From Cymodocea nodosa (taxonomy: Eukaryota > Streptophyta > Magnoliopsida > Alismatales > Cymodoceaceae): a stretch of DNA of 64,000 bases. Of the stretch, positions 1 through 12,089 are shown one piece after another (position 1 is the stretch's first letter; each line of letters starts with the position of its first letter). The stretch spans positions 19,351,501-19,415,500 of the forward strand of contig CM072339.1 in assembly GCA_036874045.1 (NCBI GenBank), read 5' to 3'. Under the pieces are notes generated by a model. The model was not told the DNA's origin. It did not search any database and saw nothing but the letters and a program-made list of their open reading frames with translations. The translations under genes were made by a program, and so were the position numbers.

Positions 1-594
1 AGAAAGTGATTTGCTTATTAGGCCAAGAGTTGAAGTAATTTACTGAATATTATTTTAAACTATGGTGTAATGTCTTTTCTTGGAATCCTAGAGCATGGAT
101 ATAGTACTCATAACATTGCAACTGAAGCAACATTGGGTACCAGGCATAAACTATTTTATGCTTTTGGCTACTGGATGAGTTATGTATTTGTCAAATCTGT
201 TTTGATTTCTTGAGTGATACAATATGCCTAGAATTTCATGGATAGTTTGTTAGATATTTGAAAACTTGCTCCAACGAAATCAATTACAGCTTGGTAATGA
301 AAGAAAATTTCGATTATGACTTGTGGTTTACTCCAACTTTTTTGGATGCTTGAAAGGCCCGAATGATCAACTCCACAATCAGTTATTAGAATCAATAGGT
401 GTTCAAATCGTTCATTTTTTAGGGTGTCTGAACACACATCATAGCTGAAGGTTATCTGTCCATGCGAAATATTGGCAAGTGCTATTCCTTTACGTTGAGA
501 CATTTGTGAGGGATCATAGTTCTAGTGTTTTTTTCTCTTTTGGATAAAAGGGTGTCTGAAGCTGCATTTTTTCATTGCTATTAATTTCCAATAG
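1..594. other. Probable intron sequence of the partial gene
   Basis: AT-rich, with no exon I can support. It lies upstream of the phase-0 exon at 595 and is probably intronic if that gene continues leftward. Confidence 0.3.
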
Positions 595-957
595 GTAGAA
601 GCAACAAACTCGCTAGTGTCTGAACTAGTGAATTTAGCAGCAGAAGAAAGGGCCATGCTCGATGAATGTAGAGAATTATTAGCTTTGGCAGCTGCAATGC
701 AGGTAAAACTGGTCTTTTTTACCGACTGTTGCATATTTACATGGAAGAAAATTACTGAGAAATATTGAAATTTTAGTAGGTTTTTTTTTTGTGGGGGGGG
801 GGACGAATTCCTGATGAAATTTTCTAAACCAGAACTTGTGTTTAAGCAAACATGCAATATTCGTGCTCTAATAGAAACTGAGATGTCTTGGAAACAGGTA
901 CAGCAGTCTAGCCTAAGGACGCATCTTTTACAACTTAAGCAAGATATGCTCCGTTAG
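595..957 (+). CDS. C-terminal two exons of an unrecognised gene (partial)
   Basis: Two phase-0 exons are visible. Exon 595-702 (36 codons) lies between a consensus acceptor (CCAATAG) and a donor (CAG|GTAAAA). Exon 898-957 (19 codons plus TAG) follows the acceptor GAAACAG. Together they encode an acidic, leucine-rich, probably helical tail with the segments VSELVNLAAEERAMLDE and SLRTHLLQLKQDMLR, which fits a coiled-coil end. The rest of the gene must lie left of the window or in exons I could not see in 1-594. I do not recognise the family, so no function is offered. The clean splice sites, shared phase and lack of internal stops over 55 codons make it likely to be a real gene rather than a chance ORF. 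Confidence 0.55.
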
Positions 958-3017
958 TGGTTTATCATGTCCTGGCTGATTCACATGCTTGGACACCAGA
1001 GGCGAGAGTTAAGTTGCTAACAGTAATAACTTACTGATGAAGACAAAACAAGTACGACAACACTTGCTTGCTCGAGGCGGGGAGTGTACATGTTTTTCTT
1101 CTACTGCCGTCGACAACTCATACGTATTTTCTTCCCTTGTTTCTCTTTTCAATTTCTTGCAGAGGGACCCAGATCCATCTTGTAATTTTTGCGTCAGAAT
1201 CATGGAAAGAATCAAAATGCAAAGTATAGGAAAAAGAAAACGTGGAATTCTGGTCTGTCGTACGTTTTTGTTCCTTTCTTTCTTTCTTGTTGGGTGTCGG
1301 GTTGTTTTTTGCACGCTGTGTACGGGTTTCTTTTAAAGGTAAGATTTAACCGTGTAAAAAAATTTAACTAAAGATTAACATTTAAGTCGTAAAAATTCTT
1401 TGTTACTGTTTAAGTATACTTTTAGACTCTTACTTTGCTTGGCGTGCGGTGGAAGAGGAAAATATAAATATGTGAGTTCTGCTGGTGCGATAAAAAAGGA
1501 CTCAATGACTTACGATCAAATCAATGCCTGAAAAAGCAAGCCTGTATTCTTATGATACAATCTCTGCGCTTTGAATTGTGCTATGGAGTCATTGCGAGAT
1601 TTTTATTATTTCATAAACACTAGTGTGGAAGGGAAATATTCCTCCGTCTTGATCAAAAGACGAGAGAATGATAAAAGAATAATTTCCACCGTTAAGTCTT
1701 GTCCTCAAGCTAAATTGAGAAAAGAAAGACGATGACTATAGACCAAAAAAATAGTGAAGGAATAATTCCCGGTTTAGATGCCAGGAGGGTGAATACATTA
1801 ATTTCGAAGCTAACTCCTCAAGGACCATATCTCCTGCGGTGTAACTTGATTTGTTGATGGCTTTCATGATTGCCTTTGTCAATCGTAGGCGTCTACTTAT
1901 GCTGCCTCTGGAACAAAGTGAAGAGGAGGAGGAGGGAGTGGGCGGGGGTTTTTGGACGTCTACTTATTAGCCATGCATGATACTGAATCTTGATCTGCGT
2001 TAAACCCTAAACTCAGTGCGTGCCACAGGTTAGACACTAGTCCAGTTATGTTCCAAAGAAGGTTTTTGTGTGTATATGTATCTAAAGAGAGAAGGTTTTG
2101 TTCTCAGAACTTCATGATATTGACGCGATTTTCTTTTCTTGAAAGTGTAGCCCAATTAATATGTTTTTTCGTAAAGTATCTCATGACTTTTGAGCTCTAA
2201 TTCTTAAAGGATTTCAACTTGTGATCAAAAGGATGGTAGAAGACCTTTTAACCATTCTAGTAGACAATTTTGTGTTAGCTTAGTTAAGCTGTTGTTCTAA
2301 ATGCAAATACAATTAAGGATAGAGTTGGTCTATGGATCTCATGGAGTGGTAACAAATATAGAAAAATGGTATAGAGTGACGTTGAGATAAGGTGTGGAAA
2401 TGAATAGCTTGATATGAACTAATTAAAAAATAAAAAATTAGTTAATATAGAAAAGAATTTTTCATTCATTATCAATAGGTTTTCAATTAAATGTTTGTAT
2501 TTCATCGTAGTGTTAGAAAAAAAATAAATGTTAATGCACCAAAACATCTATTTTTTTGAAAAAAAAAAGCTTACCCTAAATTAATATGACCATAAGTGAA
2601 ATGGAGTGGGCATTTCATCGAGTGATACACATATGATATGCACACTTTTGTATATATGATTATTTGTAGGGATTGTAATTCACTTAGAATAATGCAATTT
2701 AATTGCGTTGTATATAAGATTTCGATTAACCAAATATGATTCTACTTGGGTGAACAAGAAATTAAAACATTACGTGATAGGATTACAAGAAAAACATCAA
2801 CAACAAAGAAATACAACTTTTAAATTCATTTCTCTTAATTTGTTGTATGCCTGATGATCACCATTCACCACCACTCAACATTAATTTGAAAGCTTGAAAG
2901 AATGAACTAATTAATTCCAGGGCAACCGTGCACTACCATTAAACAAACGCAGACCCATACGTGAGCAAACAACATTTTCTATTCTCTGCGTGCAGCAGTG
3001 CAATTGTTTAATCACTC
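958..3017. other. Intergenic, nothing recognised
   Basis: 3' flank of the partial gene, then AT-rich spacer to the stop codon of the receptor kinase. Short open frames near 1037-1371 lie on both strands and have no recognisable motif. No RNA gene or transposon was recognised. Confidence 0.4.
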
Positions 3018-6000
3018 TCAGAATGAAGAATAACTTGGGAAGGAAGAAGACTCGTCGGTATGGGCAGCAACAACGACTTTAGTGAGATCGTCTTTGAGGT
3101 GAGCGATCATGTGCGCTACATCAACCATGGTGGGTCTCAATGATGGGGAGAGCTGTGTGCACTCGAGACCCAATTCTATCAGCTCCACCACCACATCCCT
3201 CCACACCTTGGCGGTGGAGATGCAAGCTCTGGAGAACGGCGAGTACAGTCTGGAGAGTGGTTCTGGAAGCAGGGGCTCGAGGTTATGCGGGTAGTGACCC
3301 TTCACCCACTCTTGCAATGTCGATCCTTCCCGGAAGAGAACATCGGTCGGTCGCTTCCCGGTGATCATTTCTAGTAGCACGATTCCGAAGCTGTACACGT
3401 CTCCCTTGGGTGTTGGATGCCCTCCCGTGCCGTATTCTGTGGGTCGTATTCATGATTGCATATACATATACGTATGCATGATTTAGTTTTACTATCTTGC
3501 TAGGTTAAGAAGAAAAACTGATGAAACTAGCTAGTTTTTTCATTTTACGAGATTCTGGAAATTAAATAGGGTTGGAAGTACTCATATCAACACACACATA
3601 TATATACCTGGTGCGATGTAGCCGACGGAACCACACAGGAGATTGGTCATGGAATTGCACACGGTGGCCGTCTCCATAGCAGCCTCGTTGCTGCTCCTCG
3701 TCAACCTCGCAGTCCCAAAGTCGGACAAAACGGCCGTCATGTCTCTGTCAAGAAGAACATTGCTTGGCTTCAGATCGCAGTGCACAACCCTAACAGGAGC
3801 ATAGTGATGCAAGTATGTCATCCCTTCGGCCACATCACTGGCTATGCGTACGATCTGTGTCAAACTGAGATATCGTTCGTTGGGGCCGATCTCGGCGTGG
3901 CTAGGAGGATAAAGATGGTTCTCAAGGCTTCCGTTCTCCATCAGGGGAAGAACCAAGGCCTTGAAATCAGGTCTTGTGCATGTTGTGATTATTCTTATCA
4001 AGTTCCTGTGTCTTGTCCTCTTGAGCACCTCGCACTCCCTCTTGAAACTTCCAGCAGCCGCCTCCCCACCGGACACCCGTACATCAAGCACTTTCACTGC
4101 TATTCTCGTTCCGTCTCGGAGAACACCCTTGTAGACTCGCCCAAAGCTTCCTGTCCCAATGAGATTGGAGTCACAGAGGCCTCCGGTGGCGATAACCAGT
4201 TGCCGATAAGAAATCCGAGGATAATCCGGCCCACTCTCTTGCTCTTTTTGATTGTGATCATGGCGGAAAAATGACGTCACCATTCTTGACCTCGTCGGCA
4301 ACAAACGACCACAAGTTAAGTACATGAAAAGAGGTACCCCGATTAAGGTGAGAATGAGAGGTGCTAGTATGACTGCTATCAAGCGGTGACCTCTTTTGCT
4401 GGAACAACATTGCATCCCAAAGACTTCACCACATAGACCAGTGTTGCCCATGAAGGACTTCATATCAAGAGAAGCAAAAACTCCATCACTGGAGACAAAT
4501 CCAACGAAGTCATTGAACGAGAGGTTCAATCGTTTAAGAGTTTTGGAGGCATGGAAAGACTCGGGAATTATACCACTCAACTTGTTGGATGACACATCAA
4601 CCACTTCTATGTAAGGCAATTCACCAATGGAATTCGAAAGAGGACCACTGAGACCATTACCAGAAAGGTTTAGATACTCCAGTGCAATGCAGCTGCTCAG
4701 TTGTGAGGGTATCATTCCAGTGAAGTTGTTCGATGACAAATCCAAAGCAATCACCATGTCCAACTTACTAAGCTGCAAAGGAAGGGGTCCCTGTAGGAAA
4801 TTTCTCGACAGATTCATGTACAAGGTCAGGCTTCTCAACCCTGCAACTTCTGTTGGGATGTCTCCTCTGAGTCTGTTGTTAGATAGATCAAGAACCTCCA
4901 AGTTGTTGCAGTTCTCAAGACTTGGTGGAATCGGACCCGATAGGTTGTTCCTGTGCAGCAGCAACCTTCTAAGCTGGGAGAGTTTTGATATGGTGTCTGG
5001 AATAGGTCCCGAAAGTCTATTTCCAGATATGTCAAGCAGACCCAGATGTGGAATTTCCCCTAAAGTTGAAGGGATTTCTTCCGAGAGCAGATTGTTGTTG
5101 AGGAATATCCTCTCCAGCTTCTTGAGCTTTCCTATGTCTGGGGGGATCGAGCCGTTCAGAAGATTATTGGACAGATTGAGGTAAGTCAGGTTGAGAAGAT
5201 TAGAAATTTTGGGATGTATAGGACCATGAATTCGGTTCTCCTCAAGGTGAAGCTGCAAAAGATTAAGAGACAAGTTCCCTACGATTGATGGTATCATTCC
5301 TCCCAATCCATTCCCTGCAATTTCGAGCTCTTCCAACCATTGGCAACTACAAAGCGATGTGAAAAATGGGTCGAGATTAGTGTTACCGTTGTGGCTGCTC
5401 ATGTTGTTGTACGATAAGTGCAGGGATTGTAGATACGGCATCTTGTCGACGATTCCGGCGGCCGGCAACTCCCCGGTGAGAAGATTCGATTCCAAGTCGA
5501 TCCATCTGATCCGAGTTGAATTCGAGAGAGCAGAAGGAAAGGAGCCTACGAATGCATTCGACCATAGGAGGAGATACCTTAGGTGCGTCAGCCGGCAGTG
5601 GTTGCCCAAGCCAATTGCACCGGTGAGCGAGTTGTTTGACAGATCGACGTACTGCAACGAGGTGCAATTGCAAAGCAAAGGCTCTGGAAGGTTTCCAGAT
5701 AGAAGGTTCCCGCGGATGCTGAGATACACCAGTCGACCCAAGTTCCCGAGCTCGGCCGGGATATGACCTTCGAGGTGGTTGGACCACAGGTTCAGCTGGC
5801 GGAGCCTCGACAGGCGGCCGAGTTCTCGTGGTATGGTACCGTCAAGGAAGTTCTCGGAGAGGTCAAGGACGGCGAGGGAGGTGAGGTTGGAGAGCAAGGG
5901 AGAGATTGTGCCAGAGAGGGACTTGACGCTGAGATCGAGCTCCACAACAAATCGGCCGGTTGAGTTGCACTGGACCCCTGCCCAGTTGCAGACATGCATG

Positions 6001-6206
6001 GTGGAATTCCAGTTGGAGAGGACACCTCCCGGGTCTAAGGTAATGCCAGCCATGAACGTGAGAAGCGCAGCTCGTTCCAGTTGTTCTTGTTGGTCCGTCG
6101 AGTGGGCAACGTGAACGTAATTAAGGTGCACCTCCACCAAGATGACAAGCATTTTGACGACCACCATCAACTTGTTCCGGTGTCTGCACGGTCTAGCGTT
6201 GCCCAT
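3018..6206 (-). CDS. LRR receptor-like serine/threonine kinase (At2g24130-like, non-RD)
   Basis: Plasma-membrane receptor kinase of the LRR class that resembles Arabidopsis At2g24130. Two exons, 6206-3608 and 3436-3018, flank a 171-bp GT-AG intron that splits the APE codon of the kinase; the join gives 1005 aa. Order: N-terminal signal region, LRRNT cap with a WNST...CNWAGVQC cysteine pair, about 20 leucine-rich repeats (roughly residues 95-570), a membrane span near 609-630 (LIAVILAPLILTLIGVPLFM), then the kinase domain. Visible kinase motifs are the glycine loop GTGSFGRVYKG (~685), the AVK lysine (~705), HCDLKPSN (~809) and DFG (~829). HCD in place of HRD makes it a non-RD kinase, a class enriched for immune receptors such as FLS2 and XA21. 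I chose the ATG at 6206 (MGNARPCRHRN): the frame stays open for 103 codons upstream, but that part is low-complexity polyproline and includes the TATA region. The ligand is unknown. Confidence 0.9.
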
Positions 6207-6216
6207 GGCCAAGGAA

Positions 6217-6262
6217 AGAGGAGGAGGAGGAGGAGGAGGAGGAGGTGGTGGTGGTGGTGATG
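6217..6262. repeat. GGA/GGT trinucleotide repeat in the kinase 5' leader
   Basis: A run of GGA units passes into GGT units just upstream of the kinase ATG. Read on the coding strand it is a CT/CCA-rich leader. It creates a polyproline stretch in the open frame, which I treat as untranslated. Confidence 0.75.
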
Positions 6263-6319
6263 GGATTTCGAATAGATAAACAATGAGATAGAACTGCACG
6301 CCTACACCACCATGGTTTG

Positions 6320-6331
6320 AATTTATATAGG
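6320..6331 (-). promoter_or_regulatory. Probable TATA box of the LRR receptor kinase
   Basis: On the minus strand this reads CCTATATAAATTC, about 115 nt upstream of the chosen ATG. The spacing supports the start at 6206 and places the GGA/GGT repeat in the 5' leader. Confidence 0.5.
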
Positions 6332-6515
6332 ATGATGGTATCTGCCAAACCGCCGTCGAGAATTTGATATTTTGACTTGCGCGTGGTAGCGAGAAGATGT
6401 TTTGCTTTTTTGGCCTTTCATCAAAAAGACGGTGTGCGTACACAAAAAAGACTATTTTGGCAGTCTTGTTTGGGTTATCCTTTTCATTCTTTAGGGTTTG
6501 GGTTGTAAATGACAC

Positions 6516-7679
6516 GGATGCTTTTTAGGCATGCATGGTTGTTAATGTCGACTGTGGCATGAGTTGGGATACCAATATTTCATTTAGATTTATTAACTTA
6601 ATCAAACGGTTTATTACTAAGTTTTGTGTGTAAGGAAAAGTAAATTTTGTTTCACAGTTAAAATAAAGGTATTTGTGTAAATGTTAATTAGGATTTGAAA
6701 GAAGAGAAAAGTGAATTTAAAGTGTCCACTGTATTTTTTAAAATTTAAGTGGTGTATGCATACTTTTTTGGATGTTGATGGTATACGTGTCACTAGGAAG
6801 TACTCCTAATGGTACAAATGTAAATTACCCCTTTTACAAGTACCGAATATGTTAGTACTTCTAATTTACTTCCTACACTAGAAGTTTCAAGTCAAAAATG
6901 CAAACTGTTGTTGATATGTATGGCATAAAAATATGTGCAAATAAAATTTTAAGTAAATAAATCAATTGCTCCTTTAAACCATCTAAGGCCAATTAGTCAT
7001 GTCCCACCAAAATATCCACCAAATCAGGTCTTTCTCAAATGATCGCCTAACTCTCATACATGTATACATCTCCGCACCAAACACCTTTGCCGACCCATTG
7101 TTTCATTTGATTAATCAAACTAAACCCCCACCCACTGGTTCCCTTTTTCCGAGTATATTGTCGGCCGGCTTCTTGCTCTTTCTTTAATTTGTTCACACAT
7201 GCTATTTCCATCACTAAGTATAATATAAGAAGTCCTAAGGATTTGACTTGTAATTAAACTTTAAATCTTAAACTCTAACTCTAATCTTAAACCTACACAC
7301 ATGAATTAATTCAAACCCTAAGCCCTGCATGAGGAGCAAATGAGCACCTGCATATTGATTGAATGCTATCTTGTTGAATGGCTCGTGCAATGACCAACAA
7401 ACCATTTCGTGCATGGGTGGGAAGCCACGTTGATCATCAATTTGACGTTAATCAAATCATTAGGTAATCTTCTCAATAGTGGAATAATGCAAAAATGCCA
7501 ATCAAAAACCAATTGCAAATTAACTCAAGCACAAGAATACAAAGATTTACATGAAAAATCTTCTTAGTGTGAGTAGCAAAAACTACAAGATCTAATGATT
7601 TCCCTTCAAATTTTCTACTACAATAAAAAATGGGTATAAACGAATCTTCTTTATTATTCAACTAGAGGAATCACATAAT
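6516..7679. other. Intergenic, nothing recognised
   Basis: AT-rich 5' flank of the receptor kinase. The short open frames at 6999-7187 (+) and 7473-7661 (-) resemble no family that I know. Confidence 0.4.
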
Positions 7680-8075
7680 GGAATTGGCCTACTTGCTAGG
7701 CCTATTAGTCCCTATTGGCATGTCTTCTTAAGGGTGGTTGTGTTTCCCTAAACGAGTAGGGCGATAAAGATCGATGGGGCAGTTGCTTTGGCCAAATCAT
7801 TTGCATTATCACGTTAAGATTCAAAATTTAGGATTTAGATCGCTCAGACCAAATCATGCATGTTGTTGGGATGATGAAGGGAAACAAGCACGTACATAAC
7901 CCACATGACTTGATTGGCCAATTAGGGCAAAAGTTACTTGGTGGGTCATTTGGGTGGTCAATCCAATTGGCTGCCCCACATCAAAGAGAGTCAAAATTAT
8001 TTGGACAACCCCTATGTTGATATCCAAAGCATAAACTAAAAATATAAAAATCAATATTAGCATATCAAATTTTAT
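7680..8075 (+). repeat. Dispersed repeat, copy 1 (second copy at 19545-19905)
   Basis: This is the diverged, AT-shifted copy of a roughly 370-400 bp repeat. Shared landmarks in the same order and orientation are GCTAGGCCTAT, AAGGGTGG...GTGTTTCCCTA, CCAATTAGGG, GTTGATAT/GTTCGAAGCAT and ACTAAAAATA. No coding potential was seen. It could be a piece of an LTR or another non-coding part of a retroelement; the family is not established. Confidence 0.6.
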
Positions 8076-8579
8076 GAATGATCTATATGATATAAATCCA
8101 ACCACATAATCATATTATTTAAGTATAAGAGGAAGAGAGAAACATAATTATAAGATTTCAATTCACATGGGCTTCATTTTTACCCCTGTTAGGGTGAAAT
8201 TTTATGTAAATATGGGAATGTGTTTGGGTGAGATTTTCAAACATTACAAATATTGATTCATTACTTGAGAGATATTTGTAATATATGAAACCTCTTAAGA
8301 ATTAACTAGTAATTTTTTATTTTACATTTTTCGAAGAAAAATATCTCATTTATATTATATCAATTGCATCAAGTGCATATAGTATAGATATATATAAATT
8401 CATTACTCATATGAAGAGACCATGAAAATGTTGCACAATTCAAAATTACAATGAAATAATATGAAAGAGAATTTATGCTTATTTTAGAGAGTACTTAACA
8501 TTTTAGATAATTTAGGCTTGTAGCTAAGTGTTTTTTTATTTTAGATAGTTTAAACTTATATTTATGAATATTTTTACAT

Positions 8580-9125
8580 TTTGTCACATGTAGGGACATT
8601 TCGATCATTTTGACTTGAATTGGGAGTGTTTAGGTAATTTGGTAATTGAATTGTGCACATAGGCATTTCAATAGTTTAAGAATGAACAAAGATGAATTTG
8701 GTAGTTTGGGAGCCCATGTGGGTATTTTGGAAATTTAAGGTCCATATGGATATTTTAGGGATTTAGGAACCCATGTGGGTGGTTTTGGTAATTTGGGATT
8801 CAAAAAGGGGGGCATTTAGGTATTTTGGAGTTCATAAAGGTGTTTTGATAATTTGAGAGCTTGTCATTTAGGTCATTTGGGACTTAGGAGGGTACTTTGG
8901 TCATTTAGGCTCATGAGGGTGTTTTGCCCATTTGAGACTCATGAAGGCATTTTGGCGATTTGAGCTTCACCATTTAATTTAAGCCTATTTCACAATTCAT
9001 TATCATGAGAGTACTTTGGTCATTCAGGCTCATGAGAGTGTTTTGGCCATTTGAGACTCATGAAGGCATTTTGATGATTTGGGCTTCACCATTTAATTTA
9101 AGTCTATTTCACAATTCATTATCTT
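8580..9125. repeat. Degenerate tandem repeats of a TTTTGGTCATTT type, with a ~115-bp duplication
   Basis: The stretch is built from short, variable units of the pattern GGGTATTTTGGTAATTTGG. Near its right end a block of about 115 bp (about 8890-9004) is repeated almost exactly at about 9007-9120, both copies ending in CACAATTCATTATC. Such arrays are common in leader or LTR regions of plant retroelements, and a gypsy fossil lies downstream, but a link is only inferred. Confidence 0.65.
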
Positions 9126-9789
9126 TTCACTTTTTTTTAGTACATGAGCTACTCCATTCTAACCTAATCTAATAGACCTAGTTTTCCTTTTCTTCCTTTC
9201 TTTCTTTTCTTTTTCTTTACGGAACTGGTTGTCACACCTCAAAAAAAATAATGTCGTAATATTAAAGAGAAGAAATTATGCTTAAATAAAAAAGGCACGT
9301 GAAAAACTCTCCTATTTAATATTATAAGATTGGTACTTACTAAAAAAAATATAACAATAAAAAATAGATGATAATACTAAAACCAAAGTTTCACAAATTA
9401 ATATTTGTAGTGGAAAAGTGAAAATTTCATTACAATCTAACCTTAATTAGAATTACACAAAATGAGGTATAAATCACAAATTTCATCATGTTTAATTTCA
9501 AAAATGCTACCATAATAGTTGATAACATGACCTATCATACTCACGTTCATCCTAAGGGTCTATCAAGTATCCTAAAAAAACCAATAATAGTAACGCATGA
9601 GCTAAAGTTTGGTAAGATAATTTACTATAAGTCTAAAAACAAAATAATGACATAACTAACATAAAATAGGAAGATTGTAGTCAAATCAATATAATAAAAT
9701 AAGGTATGTAATTCTATCACAATAAAAATGTAAATTGTAATAATTAATTAGGCCACAATATCAAATCTGTTCATATATTCTATTATTTA

Positions 9790-10290
9790 ATTTAGCTATA
9801 ACTATGCTCACCGGTTTGATGAAAAGAGGGAGAAACATGAAGTTCATGAGTAGATAAAGAGGTAGTAATAGGCACTCCATGAAGCCTTACTATCTCCTCA
9901 ACATAAAGTTCTATCATCTTGCTTAATGTCAACCCAACTCTACAAGCTAAGAAGTGTGCAGACTTAGTTAATTGATCAATAATCACCTAAATAGTGACAT
10001 TGCCTTGCATAGTCTAGCAATACAATTACAAACTCTATAGTAATATGCTTCCATTTCCACTCTAGAATAGGTAAAGGTTGGAGTAGAATAGATGGTCTTT
10101 GGTGCTTAACTTTGACTTACTAACAAGTCAAGCAATAGATGATAAAATTAGCAATGTCTCTCTTCATTTGGTTCCACTAGAAGTTGCCCTTCAAGTCTAT
10201 ATACATCTTGATGTCACTAATGTACATAGAATAACTAAAATTATGTACCTCTGACAGAATTAACTATCTCAACTTTACATCATCAAGTAC
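9790..10290 (-). mobile_element. Ty3/gypsy retrotransposon fossil (integrase-region fragment)
   Basis: The minus strand carries a recognisable integrase segment of a Ty3/gypsy, chromovirus-like element: DQLTKSAHFL followed by EIVRLHGVP, with the preceding WKW/MDF-type region in flanking sequence. Only a short internal piece is present; no LTR was identified. It is broken, with several breaks, and looks old. Its right side abuts a decayed hAT transposon. Confidence 0.7.
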
Positions 10291-10294
10291 ACAT

Positions 10295-11593
10295 AATCTA
10301 TCAAAAAATTTTACTATTATTTTAGAATAGAAGTTGAAAAAAATATTTCAGATAATTTTACCATTACATCATGAAATGATTTTAAAAATTCAATAAAATA
10401 ATTAATTATTTGAAAGTCATTTTCATTTAATCTTTTACTATAATCACTTACACTACGATTATAATAAGTCACTATAAGTTATTTATAAGGAAAATAACTA
10501 CTTAACATCAAAAATAAAGAATTTCATCTATAAGGAACATTAAGAATAATTTTTTTATGAAGCAATCTAAATGAATCACACATAATCAAACTCTTCTTGT
10601 CTTCTACCAGTACTTGTAATATAAAACAATGTTGATCTAATATTTTCTATGTAATTTTTAATTTCTATGATATCAACTTGAACTATAAGAATAATTATGT
10701 GACACATACATTTTTGATAAAATAAATCAAAATCATTTGGTGAGCTTAGTCTACTTTTAAATATAAGAATTATTGTAATATTATTTGAAACATTATCAAA
10801 AGTAATACTAATTATTTTTTCTTTAATACAAAATAAATCAAAATTTTCCATAATTTCTAAAAAAATATCTTCAATAGTATGAGGATAAACAATCTTCATA
10901 AATCGTATTATTTTTTTTATAATATCTAATTATTATCAATAAAATGTACAATAATAACAATATATTCAACCTTTTTTTTTACCCTTTCAAATATCTAAAT
11001 GTACAAGCAATGCAAGTATTTATAAAACCTATAACATTAATAAATTCTTCTCTAATTATATAAAAATAATCAATAATATCATGTCTAGTTGTATTCCTAA
11101 ATAAATGTTTATATTGTGGATAATATACTTCTTTAATATATTCATTGAAATGTGGATTATCACTAAAGTTTATTGGTAAATTATTAACAACAACAAATCT
11201 AGTATGAAATTCTCTAACCTTTTTAGAATCATATTACCAAAAAGAAATGATACCCTTAAGAGTGAAACTAAGTTAAGTTTGTTTATTTTTATTTTTCTCT
11301 TAATTTTTATAATTAGCTAAATGTCTATTTAAATTATCAGTATCACCTAAACATTTACAAGAAAAATCAATATTGTAGATGTTACAATACACTCTCTCTA
11401 TCATAGTACTATCTTCCATGATTTTCATGTTTATTGTGAATTTTGACCATATTAAAAACTCTTCTTCGAGATTTACTTGCGATTGCAGTTGACGATGATG
11501 CTCTATATGATCTTACTATTGTTTGTGCATAAATTATGTTATTTGCGGCTCGTATCCAAAAATTGTATCTTCGTTGTTAAATTTCTGAGTCAT
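10295..11593 (-). mobile_element. Decayed hAT-superfamily DNA transposon (BED-finger transposase remnant)
   Basis: Read on the minus strand from an ATG at about 11593, the pieces of a RICESLEEPER-type hAT transposase appear in order: a BED zinc-finger end (GDTDNLNRHLANYKN, about 11320-11390), a helical block (FHTRFVVVNNLPINFSDNPH), the catalytic-core block ITFDNVSNN and HIIILIVQ (in an open frame at 10576-10899), and finally NVPYR*NS, the counterpart of the conserved RWNS motif with its Trp codon now a stop (about 10525). Several stops and frame changes make it non-functional. The C-terminal dimerisation domain is missing, where the sequence meets the gypsy fragment. Terminal inverted repeats were not identified with certainty. 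Confidence 0.75.
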
Positions 11594-12089
11594 TATAATT
11601 GTAAAAACAACTACAACACACGATTAGAAAGAAGAGAATAACAACTAAATAAGACTTGAGATCAGAAAGAAGACATCTAAAGTAAGAAATTAAAGACTAA
11701 AGAAGAGAAGATTTGAGAGTGATTTTGCAAAGACTGAAGTTTTGAAGAAGATTGCAAATTTATAATTTGTGCGTACTTTTGATATTTGAATGAAATATGA
11801 TTTGTGGTGATTGTGCAATTATAGGATCATTTTTATTTATGGATTTTGAATGAGCATCCGCTGGTTTAATTTTAACCATTTGGCCTCTCTTACCTGTCAT
11901 TAGGCTTGCTTTGATCGACTCATGTGCCTGAATATAAATTGTTTGAGTCGGACCTACGAGGCTTCGTGGACCGTGCCGACGAGTGGCAACGAGTTTCGAA
12001 AGTTAAAGACTTGAACCAGGCGATGATCGACGAGTCTCAAAGTCTGACGACGAGTCGGTCTTCCTTCCTACACCGCTCCACGTCTACAA

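Noticed and set aside
3780-5766. Long open frames on the plus strand opposite the receptor kinase
   Set aside because: They are antisense shadows of the LRR and kinase coding sequence, with no motif of their own.
9792-9986. 64-aa frame as a gene
   Set aside because: It is a fragment of a Ty3/gypsy integrase region.
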